This document shows positions 54,481-63,969 of a stretch of 64,000 nucleotides of DNA, one piece after another. Position 1 is the stretch's first letter, and each line of letters starts with the position of its first letter. The notes below the pieces were generated by a model. The model was not told the DNA's origin. It searched no databases and worked only from the letters and a program-made list of their open reading frames with translations. Source of the DNA: Calothrix sp. PCC 7103 (GTDB lineage Bacteria; Cyanobacteriota; Cyanobacteriia; Cyanobacteriales; Nostocaceae); NCBI RefSeq assembly GCF_000331305.1, contig NZ_KB217478.1, positions 1,270,564 through 1,334,563 of the forward strand. The letters run 5' to 3'. The position numbers and the translations under genes were made by a program.

Positions 54481-56229
54481 TTATGCTGGGTAAATTCTTA
54501 GCCTGCGGTTAGGTTCTTCACCGAAACTGTTTGATTTTAATCGATAATGCTCGACTAATTCGTGTTGCATTTTACGTACTTGAGCGGAACGGGGTAATAA
54601 TTCTACTGGTTGCCCTTTGGGAATTACTATTTGCTCGACTGCAAGTCTTGCTTCTTCCAAAGCATCCATTTCGTCGTCGGTGCCATTGTGAAGAAATAGC
54701 TGCAATTCGTTTTCGTCAGAAAATTCTGGGTCATCGATGTTGAGCATTCTTCGCAACCCGCGCGTAATTTGCGGGATGGTACTCGATTTAATCATGTGCA
54801 GTGGTAAGTGTCTTGACTTCGCCAATTGCCTCAATTTGGCATGGTTTTTGACGTGTGACCGCAGTGCCAAAATGGAATCTGCACTGTCTATGTCTTTTGT
54901 CAAGATAACTGGCAAGTTTAATACTTTGACGACTTGTTCGAGTTGATGCCGACTCACACCATATGGATAAATGTGCAACGGCAAGTCTTCGCCATTGGGT
55001 CCTGGTACTCGTGAGTTTTCATCAAATTCTAAGTCTGAGGTATCAAAACTTGCTTCTTGTGAAAGCAAACGGTCAAATTCGCTTTTCGGTGCTGATGAGC
55101 CGTTTAGCTCAGTAGGTACTGCCTGCAACGGCGCCATTCTACCCGATGACCGCCAATTATTACCTTGCTGCCGTTGGGATGCAAAGTTTTCATCGAGAGT
55201 AGTGACGTTTCCACCTCGACCATTTATTGCTGTTAACTGGCGAGTAATAGAAAGTTTACCATTTTCATCGACGGCTCGGGTTTGCGGACTCGGTTGGCGC
55301 CCACGTAACAATGTGTCAACTGTATCAGCAACACTTTCGTGAACAACCCAGCGCTTACGTTCGTGCATTTCAACTGCAATATCGAACGTAGGCAATGCTT
55401 TACGTTCCAAAACAGTTTTTTGACTGCCTCTTCGTCGTGCCTCGTCGTCTCCCAACGTCACAGCTTGAATACCACCTACTAAATCCGATAAAGTGGGGTT
55501 TTTAATCAAGTTCTCAATTTGATTCCCATGCGCTGTACCAACTAACTGCACGCCTCGTTCCGCAATTGTCCGCGCTGCTACGGCTTCAAGCTCGGTACCA
55601 ATTTCATCAATAACGATAACTTCCGGCATATGGTTTTCCACAGCCTCAATCATCACTTGATGCTGCTCGTTTGGATGGGCGACTTGCATCCTACGAGCTC
55701 TGCCAATTGCTGGGTGCGGTACATCACCATCTCCAGCAATTTCATTCGATGTATCAATGATGACCACACGCTTGTTAAGCTCATCCGCCAAGACGCGGGC
55801 AATTTCACGCAGCGCAGTAGTTTTACCAACACCTGGGCGACCTAGCATGAGTATCGATTTACCTGTTTCCACTAAATCGCGAATCATGCCAATCGTTCCA
55901 AAAATTGCTCGACCAACACGACAGGTCAAACCAATTATTTTGCCGGAACGGTTACGGATAGCACTGATACGGTGCAGGGTCAGCTCAATCCCCGCACGAT
56001 TGTCTCCACCAAAGCTTCCCACTCTAGATACACAATCATCGATTTGTGCTTGAGTGATAGGTGCCTCCCTTAGATACTCAGCTTTATCAGGAAAGCGAGC
56101 TTCGGGACGGCGCCCTAAATCCAAGACCACTTCTACTAAACTATCTCGTTGCGGATGATTCTCTAGAATTTCTCGCAGGTCTTGAGGCAGTATATCTAAT
56201 AACTTCTGGAGCTCGTCTTTAATCGTCAT
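54481..56229 (-). CDS. ycf45: AAA ATPase with R3H domain (Ycf45-like)
   Basis: The 582-aa protein has an N-terminal domain, then an AAA-type ATPase with Walker A LGRPGVGKTTALRE (about 130-143) and Walker B EVIVIDEIG, followed by a long linker and a C-terminal R3H domain (SVRKMQHEL-like region near the end, LRIYPA terminus). It resembles chloroplast Ycf45 and the SpoIIIAA family; single-stranded nucleic acid binding is implied by R3H. It is monocistronic with LdpA upstream on the same strand. Confidence 0.85.
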   Translation of the reverse strand: MTIKDELQKLLDILPQDLREILENHPQRDSLVEVVLDLGRRPEARFPDKAEYLREAPITQAQIDDCVSRVGSFGGDNRAGIELTLHRISAIRNRSGKIIGLTCRVGRAIFGTIGMIRDLVETGKSILMLGRPGVGKTTALREIARVLADELNKRVVIIDTSNEIAGDGDVPHPAIGRARRMQVAHPNEQHQVMIEAVENHMPEVIVIDEIGTELEAVAARTIAERGVQLVGTAHGNQIENLIKNPTLSDLVGGIQAVTLGDDEARRRGSQKTVLERKALPTFDIAVEMHERKRWVVHESVADTVDTLLRGRQPSPQTRAVDENGKLSITRQLTAINGRGGNVTTLDENFASQRQQGNNWRSSGRMAPLQAVPTELNGSSAPKSEFDRLLSQEASFDTSDLEFDENSRVPGPNGEDLPLHIYPYGVSRHQLEQVVKVLNLPVILTKDIDSADSILALRSHVKNHAKLRQLAKSRHLPLHMIKSSTIPQITRGLRRMLNIDDPEFSDENELQLFLHNGTDDEMDALEEARLAVEQIVIPKGQPVELLPRSAQVRKMQHELVEHYRLKSNSFGEEPNRRLRIYPA

Positions 56230-56354
56230 GCTTTTTATGGTGACGTTTTAAGAGATTTTTGGACATTTATGATGCGCGATATTAACGATAACAAAGTGCT
56301 TAATAAAAGTACTTGTTATGAAACCTATTAACTGAAATAACACTTAATGGAGTT

Positions 56355-57485
56355 TCAGTACAAGGTACGCGCTATACTTTGCTGTGACTTGAGCTGGGAA
56401 ACGAGAGAATGGGCAAGTTTTACCGCTTGCCAGAGCAATTCAGGCTCGTCCTCTAGACGAACACATTTAACATCGTATTGATTCACCTCCTTTGTTTCTA
56501 ACTGTTCCAAAATTGGTGACAGCAATGCACGCGCATAACTGCCGTATGCTATACCAGAAATATAATTCCGCGTAGAGACGTAATTAATCACGTCTCTACG
56601 TAGCATTCCCATTGCTTTTAACTTAGCAACGGTGTAGCTATTTGTGCCTCCTGCTAACTGCACATATCCTGGTAAAGAAGCTGCCAAAACTTTTTGCCCT
56701 AGCTTTATTGCCGCAATAGTGGTGCCAGAACCAATATCACCACTCATTGGACGACCATCCGTTTGCCAAATTAAATTAGGAACAGTCGGAGCTATTAATT
56801 CATATAGGGCATGTAAATAGTCAATTAAATCTTCGCCATCAGGACAACTGACAGCAACTAATTTCAACTGCTTTACGTGCGGCTCGATTGCTTGCCACAA
56901 CCGCTTAAATTCCGCGAAACGTCCTACTTTGGTATGTATTTCTACTGCGTCTACTCCTGTTGACAATACCAATGGTGCTATCGCTCCTGGCGTTGATACA
57001 TAAGAACTTGTATAAATTATATCATAGGGACAGATAGGGATACAACGTCCACAGCCATAACATTTTTGCGATATTACACCAGAGAAATTACTGGAATGCT
57101 CTTTAAATACAATTGCTTGAGCGGGACATACTTTCTCGCAGGGTCTTGGGCAAGTGGAAGGACATAGACGCTCATCAAATTCGGCTTTGCGAAAGTGAGG
57201 GTCTTCTCCATCGTTTAGACTTACCATCAAGAAAGGCATCTTTACTTCACAGTTGATACCCAGGCTTTGAGATTTGGCGGATAATATCGAAGCAACTCTA
57301 AGCGCGTCTTGTGCTGCTGAAATTACAGCAGGGTCGGCTGCTACATCGATACAGTCGGCACCTGCCAGTGCATAAGCTAAAGTTAAACTTCTCACCGCAG
57401 GCAAGTGTTGATAACTGGCTCCGCAGATCAGCTTGAACCAGTGACCAAAATCTAGAGAACGTAAAGGGTTAAACAAATCAGTCAC
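56355..57485 (-). CDS. ldpA: LdpA, light-dependent period circadian input protein, with a repeat-derived insert
   Basis: The 376-aa protein carries two [4Fe-4S]-type cysteine sets (LCPSTCPRPCEKVCPAQ near 130 and CYGCGRCIPICP near 165), as in LdpA, which modulates the circadian period with redox and light in Synechococcus. At residues 296-306 the peptide RRDVINYVSTR is encoded by a GTAGAGACG-family palindrome (56572-56599), between KAMGML and ISGIAYGSY, two blocks that in my memory of homologues lie closer together. The frame is kept, so the protein may be intact but longer. GGCGCC-rich chromosomal codon use. Confidence 0.82.
   Translation of the reverse strand: MTDLFNPLRSLDFGHWFKLICGASYQHLPAVRSLTLAYALAGADCIDVAADPAVISAAQDALRVASILSAKSQSLGINCEVKMPFLMVSLNDGEDPHFRKAEFDERLCPSTCPRPCEKVCPAQAIVFKEHSSNFSGVISQKCYGCGRCIPICPYDIIYTSSYVSTPGAIAPLVLSTGVDAVEIHTKVGRFAEFKRLWQAIEPHVKQLKLVAVSCPDGEDLIDYLHALYELIAPTVPNLIWQTDGRPMSGDIGSGTTIAAIKLGQKVLAASLPGYVQLAGGTNSYTVAKLKAMGMLRRDVINYVSTRNYISGIAYGSYARALLSPILEQLETKEVNQYDVKCVRLEDEPELLWQAVKLAHSLVSQLKSQQSIARTLY
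56572..56599. repeat. TGTAGAGACG-family palindrome inside ldpA
   Basis: GTAGAGACGTAATT facing AATCACGTCTCTAC, one mismatched pair, 28 bp. It is read in frame and adds about ten codons. Confidence 0.75.
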
Positions 57486-57569
57486 ATTTCTATTATGCTA
57501 TTTGTGACAAAAAATGGTAGCCCTAACCTCTAAAAAAGTTTTCAATTCAAAGACCAAAAACGTTTTTAG

Positions 57570-58964
57570 TTATAAAGTACTATAATTGATTGGAATTTCG
57601 ATGACAAATTTAGCTCCTTCTCCTGGCAAAGAATAGCATGTTAAATTGCCATGATGCTTTTGAACCACAATTTGGTAACTAATTGATAATCCTAAACCAG
57701 TACCTTTACCTACAGGCTTCGTAGTAAAAAATGGGTCAAATAATCGTGAACACGTAGAAGAATCAATTCCAGGGCCGTTGTCAGCAACAATAATTTTGAC
57801 GGTATTTTTGCTTGTGGGCTGGGTTTGAATCAAAATTTGTGGTGAGGCATGAGAATTCAGAATTTTTTGTTGGGAAGCTAATGTTTGTGTAGTGTCAAAA
57901 TTATCTTGATTTAATGATACGACAGTATCTTCTTGGAATCGGTTCTTTGTACCCAGGCGCCATGCTCCATTTCCCATCTCTAAAGCATCAATAGCGTTAT
58001 TCAAAATATGCATGAAAACCTGATTTAACTCGCTGGCATAACACATGACATTCGGCAAAGTTGCAAAATCTTTGATAACGGAAATCATTGGACGATGAGC
58101 AGTCTCCTTGAGTCGATGGTCTAACATGACTAGGGTGCTTTCAATGCCTTCATGAATATCCACCGACTTCATAGTCGCTTCATCTAACCGCGAAAAATTT
58201 TGCAACGCTAGTACTATTGACCTAATTCTCTCTGTACCTCGATACATGGCGCCCATTAAACTTTGCAAATCATGAACTACAAAATTCAAATCGATTTCTT
58301 TGATTGTTGCTTGAAGTTTTGGCGTTGGATTCGGACATTCTTTTTGATACATTTCTACTAATTTTACTAAGTCTAGAATATATTCATTTGCGTATTGTAA
58401 ATTGCCGTAGATAAAACTAACGGGGTTATTAATTTCGTGTGCGACTCCTGCGACTAATTGTCCAAGAGCAAACATTTTTTCATTTTGTATTTGTTGGACT
58501 TGAGCAGCTTTTAATTGATCAAACGCATTTTGCAATAATATATTTTTTTCTTGTAATTTATTTTGTAGTAAACGTAAATTAATTTGATTTTCAATTCGTA
58601 GTACAACTTCGGCACCGTGAAAAGGTTTAGTGATATAATCTACACCACCGACATCGAAAGCTTTAACTTTGTCTAACACATCATCGAGTGCGCTAATAAA
58701 AATGACAGGGATTTCACTTGTTTTATCTTCTGATTTGAGATGTTTACATACTTCATATCCATCCATACCGGGCATATTGATATCAAGTAAAATCACATCA
58801 GGCAAAAGCATTTGACACGCAGTTAACGCCATTTTACCGTTCAGAGCTTTGCGAACTTCGTATCCTTGTGCTGTTAACATTGCTGATAGCAACCGCAAAT
58901 TGTCAGGTGTGTCATCGACAACAAGTATATTAGCTTTATAATTATGATTGCGCTCTAAAAGCAT
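57570..58964 (-). CDS. Response regulator histidine kinase
   Basis: The 464-aa protein has an N-terminal receiver (NILVVDDTPDNLRLLSAMLT; Asp in VILLDINMPGMDGYEV), a coiled linker and a histidine kinase (FALGQLVAGVAHEINNPVS, then ILNNAIDALE, DNGPGI, GTGLGLSI). The receiver closely matches that of the GGDEF/EAL gene just upstream. It is transcribed on the minus strand, 377 bp from it. Confidence 0.83.
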   Translation of the reverse strand: MLLERNHNYKANILVVDDTPDNLRLLSAMLTAQGYEVRKALNGKMALTACQMLLPDVILLDINMPGMDGYEVCKHLKSEDKTSEIPVIFISALDDVLDKVKAFDVGGVDYITKPFHGAEVVLRIENQINLRLLQNKLQEKNILLQNAFDQLKAAQVQQIQNEKMFALGQLVAGVAHEINNPVSFIYGNLQYANEYILDLVKLVEMYQKECPNPTPKLQATIKEIDLNFVVHDLQSLMGAMYRGTERIRSIVLALQNFSRLDEATMKSVDIHEGIESTLVMLDHRLKETAHRPMISVIKDFATLPNVMCYASELNQVFMHILNNAIDALEMGNGAWRLGTKNRFQEDTVVSLNQDNFDTTQTLASQQKILNSHASPQILIQTQPTSKNTVKIIVADNGPGIDSSTCSRLFDPFFTTKPVGKGTGLGLSISYQIVVQKHHGNLTCYSLPGEGAKFVIEIPINYSTL

Positions 58965-59341
58965 CTCAAAAAATAACCTGCTCTATATTATCTTAACAAC
59001 TAATATTACAAAACACATATACTGGTAAACGAATAAGACACTTCACAAAAAAACCTGGTTTCTACGATTTCACTTATTACACGTAAATAAATTTGTCAAA
59101 AAGTATACTTTTATTTAGGTAGAATCCACAGAGATATAGCATTCGGTCGATTTACCGCGCAACGTATAGTCAGCAAAACTTATAGTTGTATACTAACTAT
59201 GGTGTAGTGCAATACTTTTTGTAACAAGTCTAATTTAAGTATATTAGATAACATGAGCATCGTAATTAAATTATCGTCATTTTTACATAAGCTTTTTATT
59301 AGTGCAGCATCATATCATATACTATGTTACGTTACCGAGGG
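58965..59341. other. 377-bp intergenic region
   Basis: No gene. An AAACCTGGTTTCT fragment of the dispersed family lies near 59052. Nothing else stands out. Confidence 0.4.
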
Positions 59342-61177
59342 CTACCATCGCGGATTGGAAGCAATGAAATCGAGGACAAGTTCTTGTTTTAGGGGTTGAG
59401 AGAATAAAAATCCTTGAGCGAGGTCGCAATTCAGAGTACGTAGTTGAGTTAGTTGTTCTTGAGTTTCGACACCTTCAGCGATTGTCAGCATTCCCATTGA
59501 GTGTGAAATGCCAATCATAGCCGGTACTAGTCCCATATTTTCTTGATTATCTTGCATCCTCTTGACAAATGACTTATCAATCTTCAGCGCATTCAACGGA
59601 AAACTATGGAGGTAGCTTAAGGAAGAATAACCCGTACCAAAATCATCAATAACAAGTTTGAATTTTTTTTCTTTTAACTGCTGTAAAATTCCTCTAACTA
59701 TATCATTATTTTCCATAATCACGCTTTCTGTAATTTCTAATTCGACATAACTAGGATTCACCTGAGTTTCTGCGATAATATTATCAATGACGGTGCCGAA
59801 ATCAGGGTAAGAAAATAACCGTGCCGATAAATTAATATTGATTGTGATATTTTTTGAAAAGGCTGAATCCTTTTGCCAGATTTTGAGTTGCCTTAAAGCA
59901 GTTTTCAGTATCCAAATATTCAGTGTGTAAATCAACCCAATTTCTTCTGCTGCGGGTATAAATTCAGTAGGTGGAACCATACCTTTAGTTGGGTGTTGCC
60001 ATCGAACAAGAGCTTCAAAACCAGCGATTTGACCTGTAGCAAGTGAAATGATTGGCTGGTAGTAAATTAAAAATTCTTCACGCTCCACAGCTCGACGTAA
60101 GTCATTTTCGAGTTCTAATATCTGAATAGCTTTAAAATGCATATCAGGGTCAAATACATGATAACGTGCGCGTCCTGAAGACTTTGCACGATACATTGCA
60201 GTGTCCGCATCACGTAATAAATATTCGGCTTTTTCGTAGTTACTATTACCCCAACTAATACCAATACTAGCATTCATAAACACTTCGTATCGAGACAATT
60301 TAAATGCTAATGACAATTTTTTCAAAACAGCTTCGGCTACGTCAATAGCCATATTTAAACTAGTGATGTTTTCTAATAAAATAGCGAATTCATCACCACC
60401 AAATCTTGCTAAAGTATCGAAAGGACTTAGTAATCCCTGGATGCGGCGAGCAATAGCAATGAGTAATTCGTCTCCAACAAAATGACCAAGCGAGTCGTTA
60501 ATCACTTTGAAACGGTCACAATCTAAAAATAAAACGGCAAATTGATAGTTAGTATCTTGTTTTGCAATCTTCAGCGCTCTTTCAAGCTGTCGAATGAATA
60601 AAACGCGATTTGGTAGACCAGTTAAGGAGTCATGCAAAGCAATGTCAAGAAGTTTACCTTGTAGTTCACGTCGAGAATGAATCTCAACTTGCAATTGTTG
60701 CATAGCTTGCTCTAACTCTTGAGTCCGCTTCTTAACTCGTTCCTCTAACTCAGCATTTAGCTTTACAACCTCTAAACGAGCTTCACGCAGAGCAATTTGA
60801 TTTTGCACTCGTACCAAAACTTCTTCAAATTCAAACGGTTTTGTGATATAATCTACGCCCCCTACGCGAAAAGCCTTCACTTTATCAAAAACATCATCAA
60901 GTGCGCTGACAAAAATTACCGGAATATCGGTAGTCTTATGCCAGTTTTTTAAACGATGGCAAACTTCATAACCATCAATTTCAGGCATCATGATATCGAG
61001 TAAAATTAAATCAGGCAGAATCGTTTGGCACGCAGTTAAAGCCATTTGCCAGTTTAGAGCTTTGCGAACGTTGTACCCTTCCCTGATTAAAATTGCTGAC
61101 AAAACTCTGAGATTATCGGCGGTATCGTCGATAATCAATATATCTTTCTTCGGATTGATCAAACTGACATCGTTCAT
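59342..61177 (-). CDS. Receiver-GGDEF-EAL protein (cyclic di-GMP turnover)
   Basis: The 611-aa protein has a receiver (ILIIDDTADNLRVLSAILIR; Asp in LILLDIMMPEIDGYEV), a coiled coil (about 130-170), a GGDEF domain (TLARFGGDEFAILLE) and an EAL domain (AGFEALVRWQHP, then DDFGTGYSSLSYL). Both catalytic signatures are intact, while the RxxD inhibitory site is not evident, so it could make or degrade c-di-GMP under receiver control. Its receiver is near-identical in pattern to that of the next gene. Confidence 0.87.
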   Translation of the reverse strand: MNDVSLINPKKDILIIDDTADNLRVLSAILIREGYNVRKALNWQMALTACQTILPDLILLDIMMPEIDGYEVCHRLKNWHKTTDIPVIFVSALDDVFDKVKAFRVGGVDYITKPFEFEEVLVRVQNQIALREARLEVVKLNAELEERVKKRTQELEQAMQQLQVEIHSRRELQGKLLDIALHDSLTGLPNRVLFIRQLERALKIAKQDTNYQFAVLFLDCDRFKVINDSLGHFVGDELLIAIARRIQGLLSPFDTLARFGGDEFAILLENITSLNMAIDVAEAVLKKLSLAFKLSRYEVFMNASIGISWGNSNYEKAEYLLRDADTAMYRAKSSGRARYHVFDPDMHFKAIQILELENDLRRAVEREEFLIYYQPIISLATGQIAGFEALVRWQHPTKGMVPPTEFIPAAEEIGLIYTLNIWILKTALRQLKIWQKDSAFSKNITININLSARLFSYPDFGTVIDNIIAETQVNPSYVELEITESVIMENNDIVRGILQQLKEKKFKLVIDDFGTGYSSLSYLHSFPLNALKIDKSFVKRMQDNQENMGLVPAMIGISHSMGMLTIAEGVETQEQLTQLRTLNCDLAQGFLFSQPLKQELVLDFIASNPRW

Positions 61178-61740
61178 TCTGCATTTGCTGTCTAGAAATT
61201 CTTTAATTTTCGCTCCTCTCGCTTAACGAAAGGCGCCCCAAGAGTGAAAACATTAACTAGTCGAGCAATAAGGCGTCGATGATGCCATCTACCTCTAAAC
61301 TCTTGAAGCACTATCCAGATCGCTTCAGATCAGCTATTTGCTTAATAAACATTTATACCTAATTTCTGCATAAATAACAAAGTTTCAAACTTGTTATAGC
61401 ATCTTGGTTATTGGTTAAGTATTACTGAATCAGGTCAAATAACCGTATACAGCAGAGTTTGAAAATCTTTTCACTATTTTTTCTTTAGAAGGTTAGTAAA
61501 ATAAATCACCATGATTTTAACCGTACAGCAAAATATTACGTTGTAGAGTGAAAATCATTGAGAAGGAGAGAATAACATAGTTTACTCGTATCATCAATTA
61601 GATAAACATCTAATTGCTAATTCTACAGCGAGATAATAAAATGCACCTCCAAGCCGAATCAAAATACTGAATTTATGATTGAAATTCCTTTAAAACAAGC
61701 TATTATGCACAAATAATTATTCATTTAATGGTTTGTAGGT
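61178..61740. other. 563-bp divergent intergenic region
   Basis: No gene seen. A rare GATCG-CTTCAGATC tract near 61319 is notable because GATC is infrequent in the window. It must contain promoters for the c-di-GMP gene and the permease. Confidence 0.4.
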
Positions 61741-62514
61741 GTGAAATATTGGCACGAAACGATTGCGGTCTCACAGCGAATAATAACTGAACTTCTGCGC
61801 CGAAAACGCAGTTTAATTTTCTGGTGTATATTTCCAGTCTCAGTATTAATTATTAATGGACTGATTATAGCTGAACGAGCAAAGCTTTCACTTTCAGTCG
61901 CATTTGAAAACGCTGCACCATCAACCTTAGTGGGAGCAGCATTATTTTTTAGCTGCTTAGGTGGAAGTGTTGCCACCGTAGTCGCAGAACGAGAACAGCG
62001 CACCTTAAAACGTTTATTTATTTCTCCCTTAAGCGGCGCCTCATATTTTATGGGTATTTTTCTTGCCCATAGCTTTATTGGCATAGGGCAAACACTACTT
62101 ATATATAGCGTAGCAGCATTTTGGGGCGCCAGTTTCAAAGGTTCCATACTACTTGGAGCAATTATCATTCTCACGAGCATCATCGCTTACGTAGGATTAG
62201 GATTCATATTAGGCACACAGTTAGCACGTCGCACCGAAGACGTAAACGCCCTAGTAGCAGCATTTGGAGTTCCCTTACTAATACTAGGAGGTTCCTTTCT
62301 ACCAACATCACTATTTCCCAAAAGCCTACTGAATATTGCCCGCTTCAACCCTATATACCACATGAACGAAGCCCTATTAAAAGTATCCGCAAACGGAGGA
62401 AACATCGCCGACATAGAACCTCACCTCCTATTCTTACTATGGTTCGCACTAATCATGATAGTATCCGGCTGGCTCTCATACAGACGAATGCTCCTTGTAG
62501 AAAGAAGACTTTAG
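61741..62514 (+). CDS. ABC-2 type permease
   Basis: The 257-aa protein (GTG start) has five or six hydrophobic segments (SLIFWCIFPVSVLIINGLII; STLVGAALFFSCLGGSVATV; YFMGIFLAHSFIGIGQTLLI; GAIIILTSIIAYVGLGFILG; ALVAAFGVPLLILGGSF; LLFLLWFALIMIVSGWL), and the ABC-2 loop AEREQRTLKRLFISPLSG. It pairs naturally with the ABC ATPase gene at 62999 as an exporter, but a 480-bp gap with an Hsp20 fragment now separates them. The cargo is unknown. Confidence 0.8.
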   Translation: MKYWHETIAVSQRIITELLRRKRSLIFWCIFPVSVLIINGLIIAERAKLSLSVAFENAAPSTLVGAALFFSCLGGSVATVVAEREQRTLKRLFISPLSGASYFMGIFLAHSFIGIGQTLLIYSVAAFWGASFKGSILLGAIIILTSIIAYVGLGFILGTQLARRTEDVNALVAAFGVPLLILGGSFLPTSLFPKSLLNIARFNPIYHMNEALLKVSANGGNIADIEPHLLFLLWFALIMIVSGWLSYRRMLLVERRL

Positions 62515-62817
62515 TGTAATACTTCTAACCTTTACGGTTTCTAAATTACAAATCAATCCTCAAATCACTATTTTTGGTACTACTGGTTAAGTTAACCAGT
62601 AGTACTTCGCCCTTGGTTACTTTCAGGCTAGCGTCCTAAAGTCATTTATATTTATGACTGTAGTCAATTTACTCAAAACATAACTTTAGTTACTCTGTAG
62701 TTATAGACTGTGTGGTAATCATGAAAACTTCAGGTGTAACTAACCGTAATCTTACAAATTCAGGCGCAATTACTATAAGAATTAAAGTAATCAAAACAAA
62801 CTCTTCCTAAAATTACT
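62515..62817. other. 303-bp intergenic region with a long palindrome
   Basis: GTACTACTGGTTAA (62577-62590) faces TTAACCAGTAGTAC (62592-62605), a 14-bp near-perfect palindrome that may terminate the permease transcript. The rest should hold the promoter of the Hsp20-derived transcript. Confidence 0.5.
62577..62605. terminator. Long palindrome after the ABC-2 permease
   Basis: A 14-bp stem around one central base, 63 bp after the permease stop. It has no T run on the plus side, so its termination role is moderate. Confidence 0.4.
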
Positions 62818-63006
62818 ATGATGTTAACACGCTATAACCCTTGGCAAGAATTAAACGGATTACAACGCCAAATGGATTCTTTATTTGAACAAAAAGCGAC
62901 AGTAAAAGCTCCTGTAGCAGAACTTCATGAAACTGATGCAGCATTAATTCTGAAGTTAGAACTTCCTGGAGTTGAAGCTAAAGATATAGACATCAACTAT
63001 GCTTAA
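62818..63006 (+). pseudogene. Truncated Hsp20-type small heat-shock gene
   Basis: The 62 residues begin MMLTRYNPWQELNGLQRQMD and reach LILKLELPGVEAKDIDINYA, the opening of an Hsp20 alpha-crystallin domain, then stop. A normal member is about 145 aa, so the C-terminal two-thirds are missing. The stop overlaps the start of the ABC ATPase gene by 8 bp; the Hsp20 sequence ends exactly where that gene begins. The 5' end and probably the promoter are those of a heat-shock gene. Confidence 0.75.
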
Positions 63007-63916
63007 AATCAAAAACTTAAACAAATCACACGGCGCCAGAAAAGTCCTAAATAATTTAAATCTAAATATCGGTACAGGTGAAATATATGGCTTACTCGGC
63101 GCCAACGGAGCAGGCAAGACAACTACTATAAATATTATTTGTAATCTTATCCAAGCTGACAGTGGCTATATTTCAATTCATAATCAACCGATTACAGATG
63201 ATACAAAAGCATTAATTGGCATTGCCCCCCAAGAAAACTTACTATATAAAACTTTGTCATGTGAGGAAAATCTGACATTTTTTGCACAAATATACGGTTT
63301 ACGTGCAAGAACATGTCGTGAGCAAGTACTCAAAACACTCGCTGACGTAAAGCTATTTGACCGGGCAAAAAGTCCAGTGGAAACCCTAAGCGGAGGAATG
63401 CAACGGCGCCTAAATATGGCAGTTGCTTTAGTACACCAACCAAAACTCGTAATTTTAGATGAACCAACCACAGGGTTAGACATCGAAGCACGTTACGAAA
63501 TTTGGGAGCTGATCAAACAACTTAAAAATCAGGGTATCACAATTTTACTCACAACCCATTTACTCGACGAAGCCGAACGACTATGTGATAAAATTGGCAT
63601 TCTTAAAAATGGTCAAATATTAGCAGAAGGCAGTTTGGCTCAATTACGTCAGTATATACCCGCAGAGGAAGTAGTAACAATAAAAACTGCGAACGAGGAA
63701 AAAGCAATTGCGTTGGCACAAGAATACGGTTTTACACCTCGACGTTACGGAAGCGATTTGACATTTTGGATACCCGAAGCATTAGAACTAAAAGAAATTA
63801 TGGGGCGTTTTGAGGGTGTTGATATTGATTCTATTTCTCGTCAACCTGTGCGCTTAGAGCATATCTATCTCGAAGTCACGCAGCAAGATAGCGTAAAATC
63901 CAACAATGTTAGATAG
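62999..63916 (+). CDS. ABC transporter ATP-binding protein
   Basis: The 305-aa protein has Walker A GANGAGKTT (about 37-45), signature ETLSGGMQRRL and Walker B LVILDEPTTGLD, followed by a C-terminal regulatory part. It fits the ABC-2 exporter type (ABCA/DrrA-like). Its ATG overlaps the truncated Hsp20 frame. An ABC-2 permease lies upstream at 61741-62514, so the exporter seems split by the Hsp20 insertion or rearrangement, unless further permease genes follow downstream. Confidence 0.86.
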   Translation: MLKIKNLNKSHGARKVLNNLNLNIGTGEIYGLLGANGAGKTTTINIICNLIQADSGYISIHNQPITDDTKALIGIAPQENLLYKTLSCEENLTFFAQIYGLRARTCREQVLKTLADVKLFDRAKSPVETLSGGMQRRLNMAVALVHQPKLVILDEPTTGLDIEARYEIWELIKQLKNQGITILLTTHLLDEAERLCDKIGILKNGQILAEGSLAQLRQYIPAEEVVTIKTANEEKAIALAQEYGFTPRRYGSDLTFWIPEALELKEIMGRFEGVDIDSISRQPVRLEHIYLEVTQQDSVKSNNVR

Positions 63917-63969
63917 AAACTGCATTTAATAAAAAATCGGTTTCTAACACCTAAAAGAGAGGAACCAAG

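Noticed and set aside
62818-63006. Complete small heat-shock protein of 62 aa
   Set aside because: The alpha-crystallin domain is cut off after its first strands; a functional member needs about 80 more residues.
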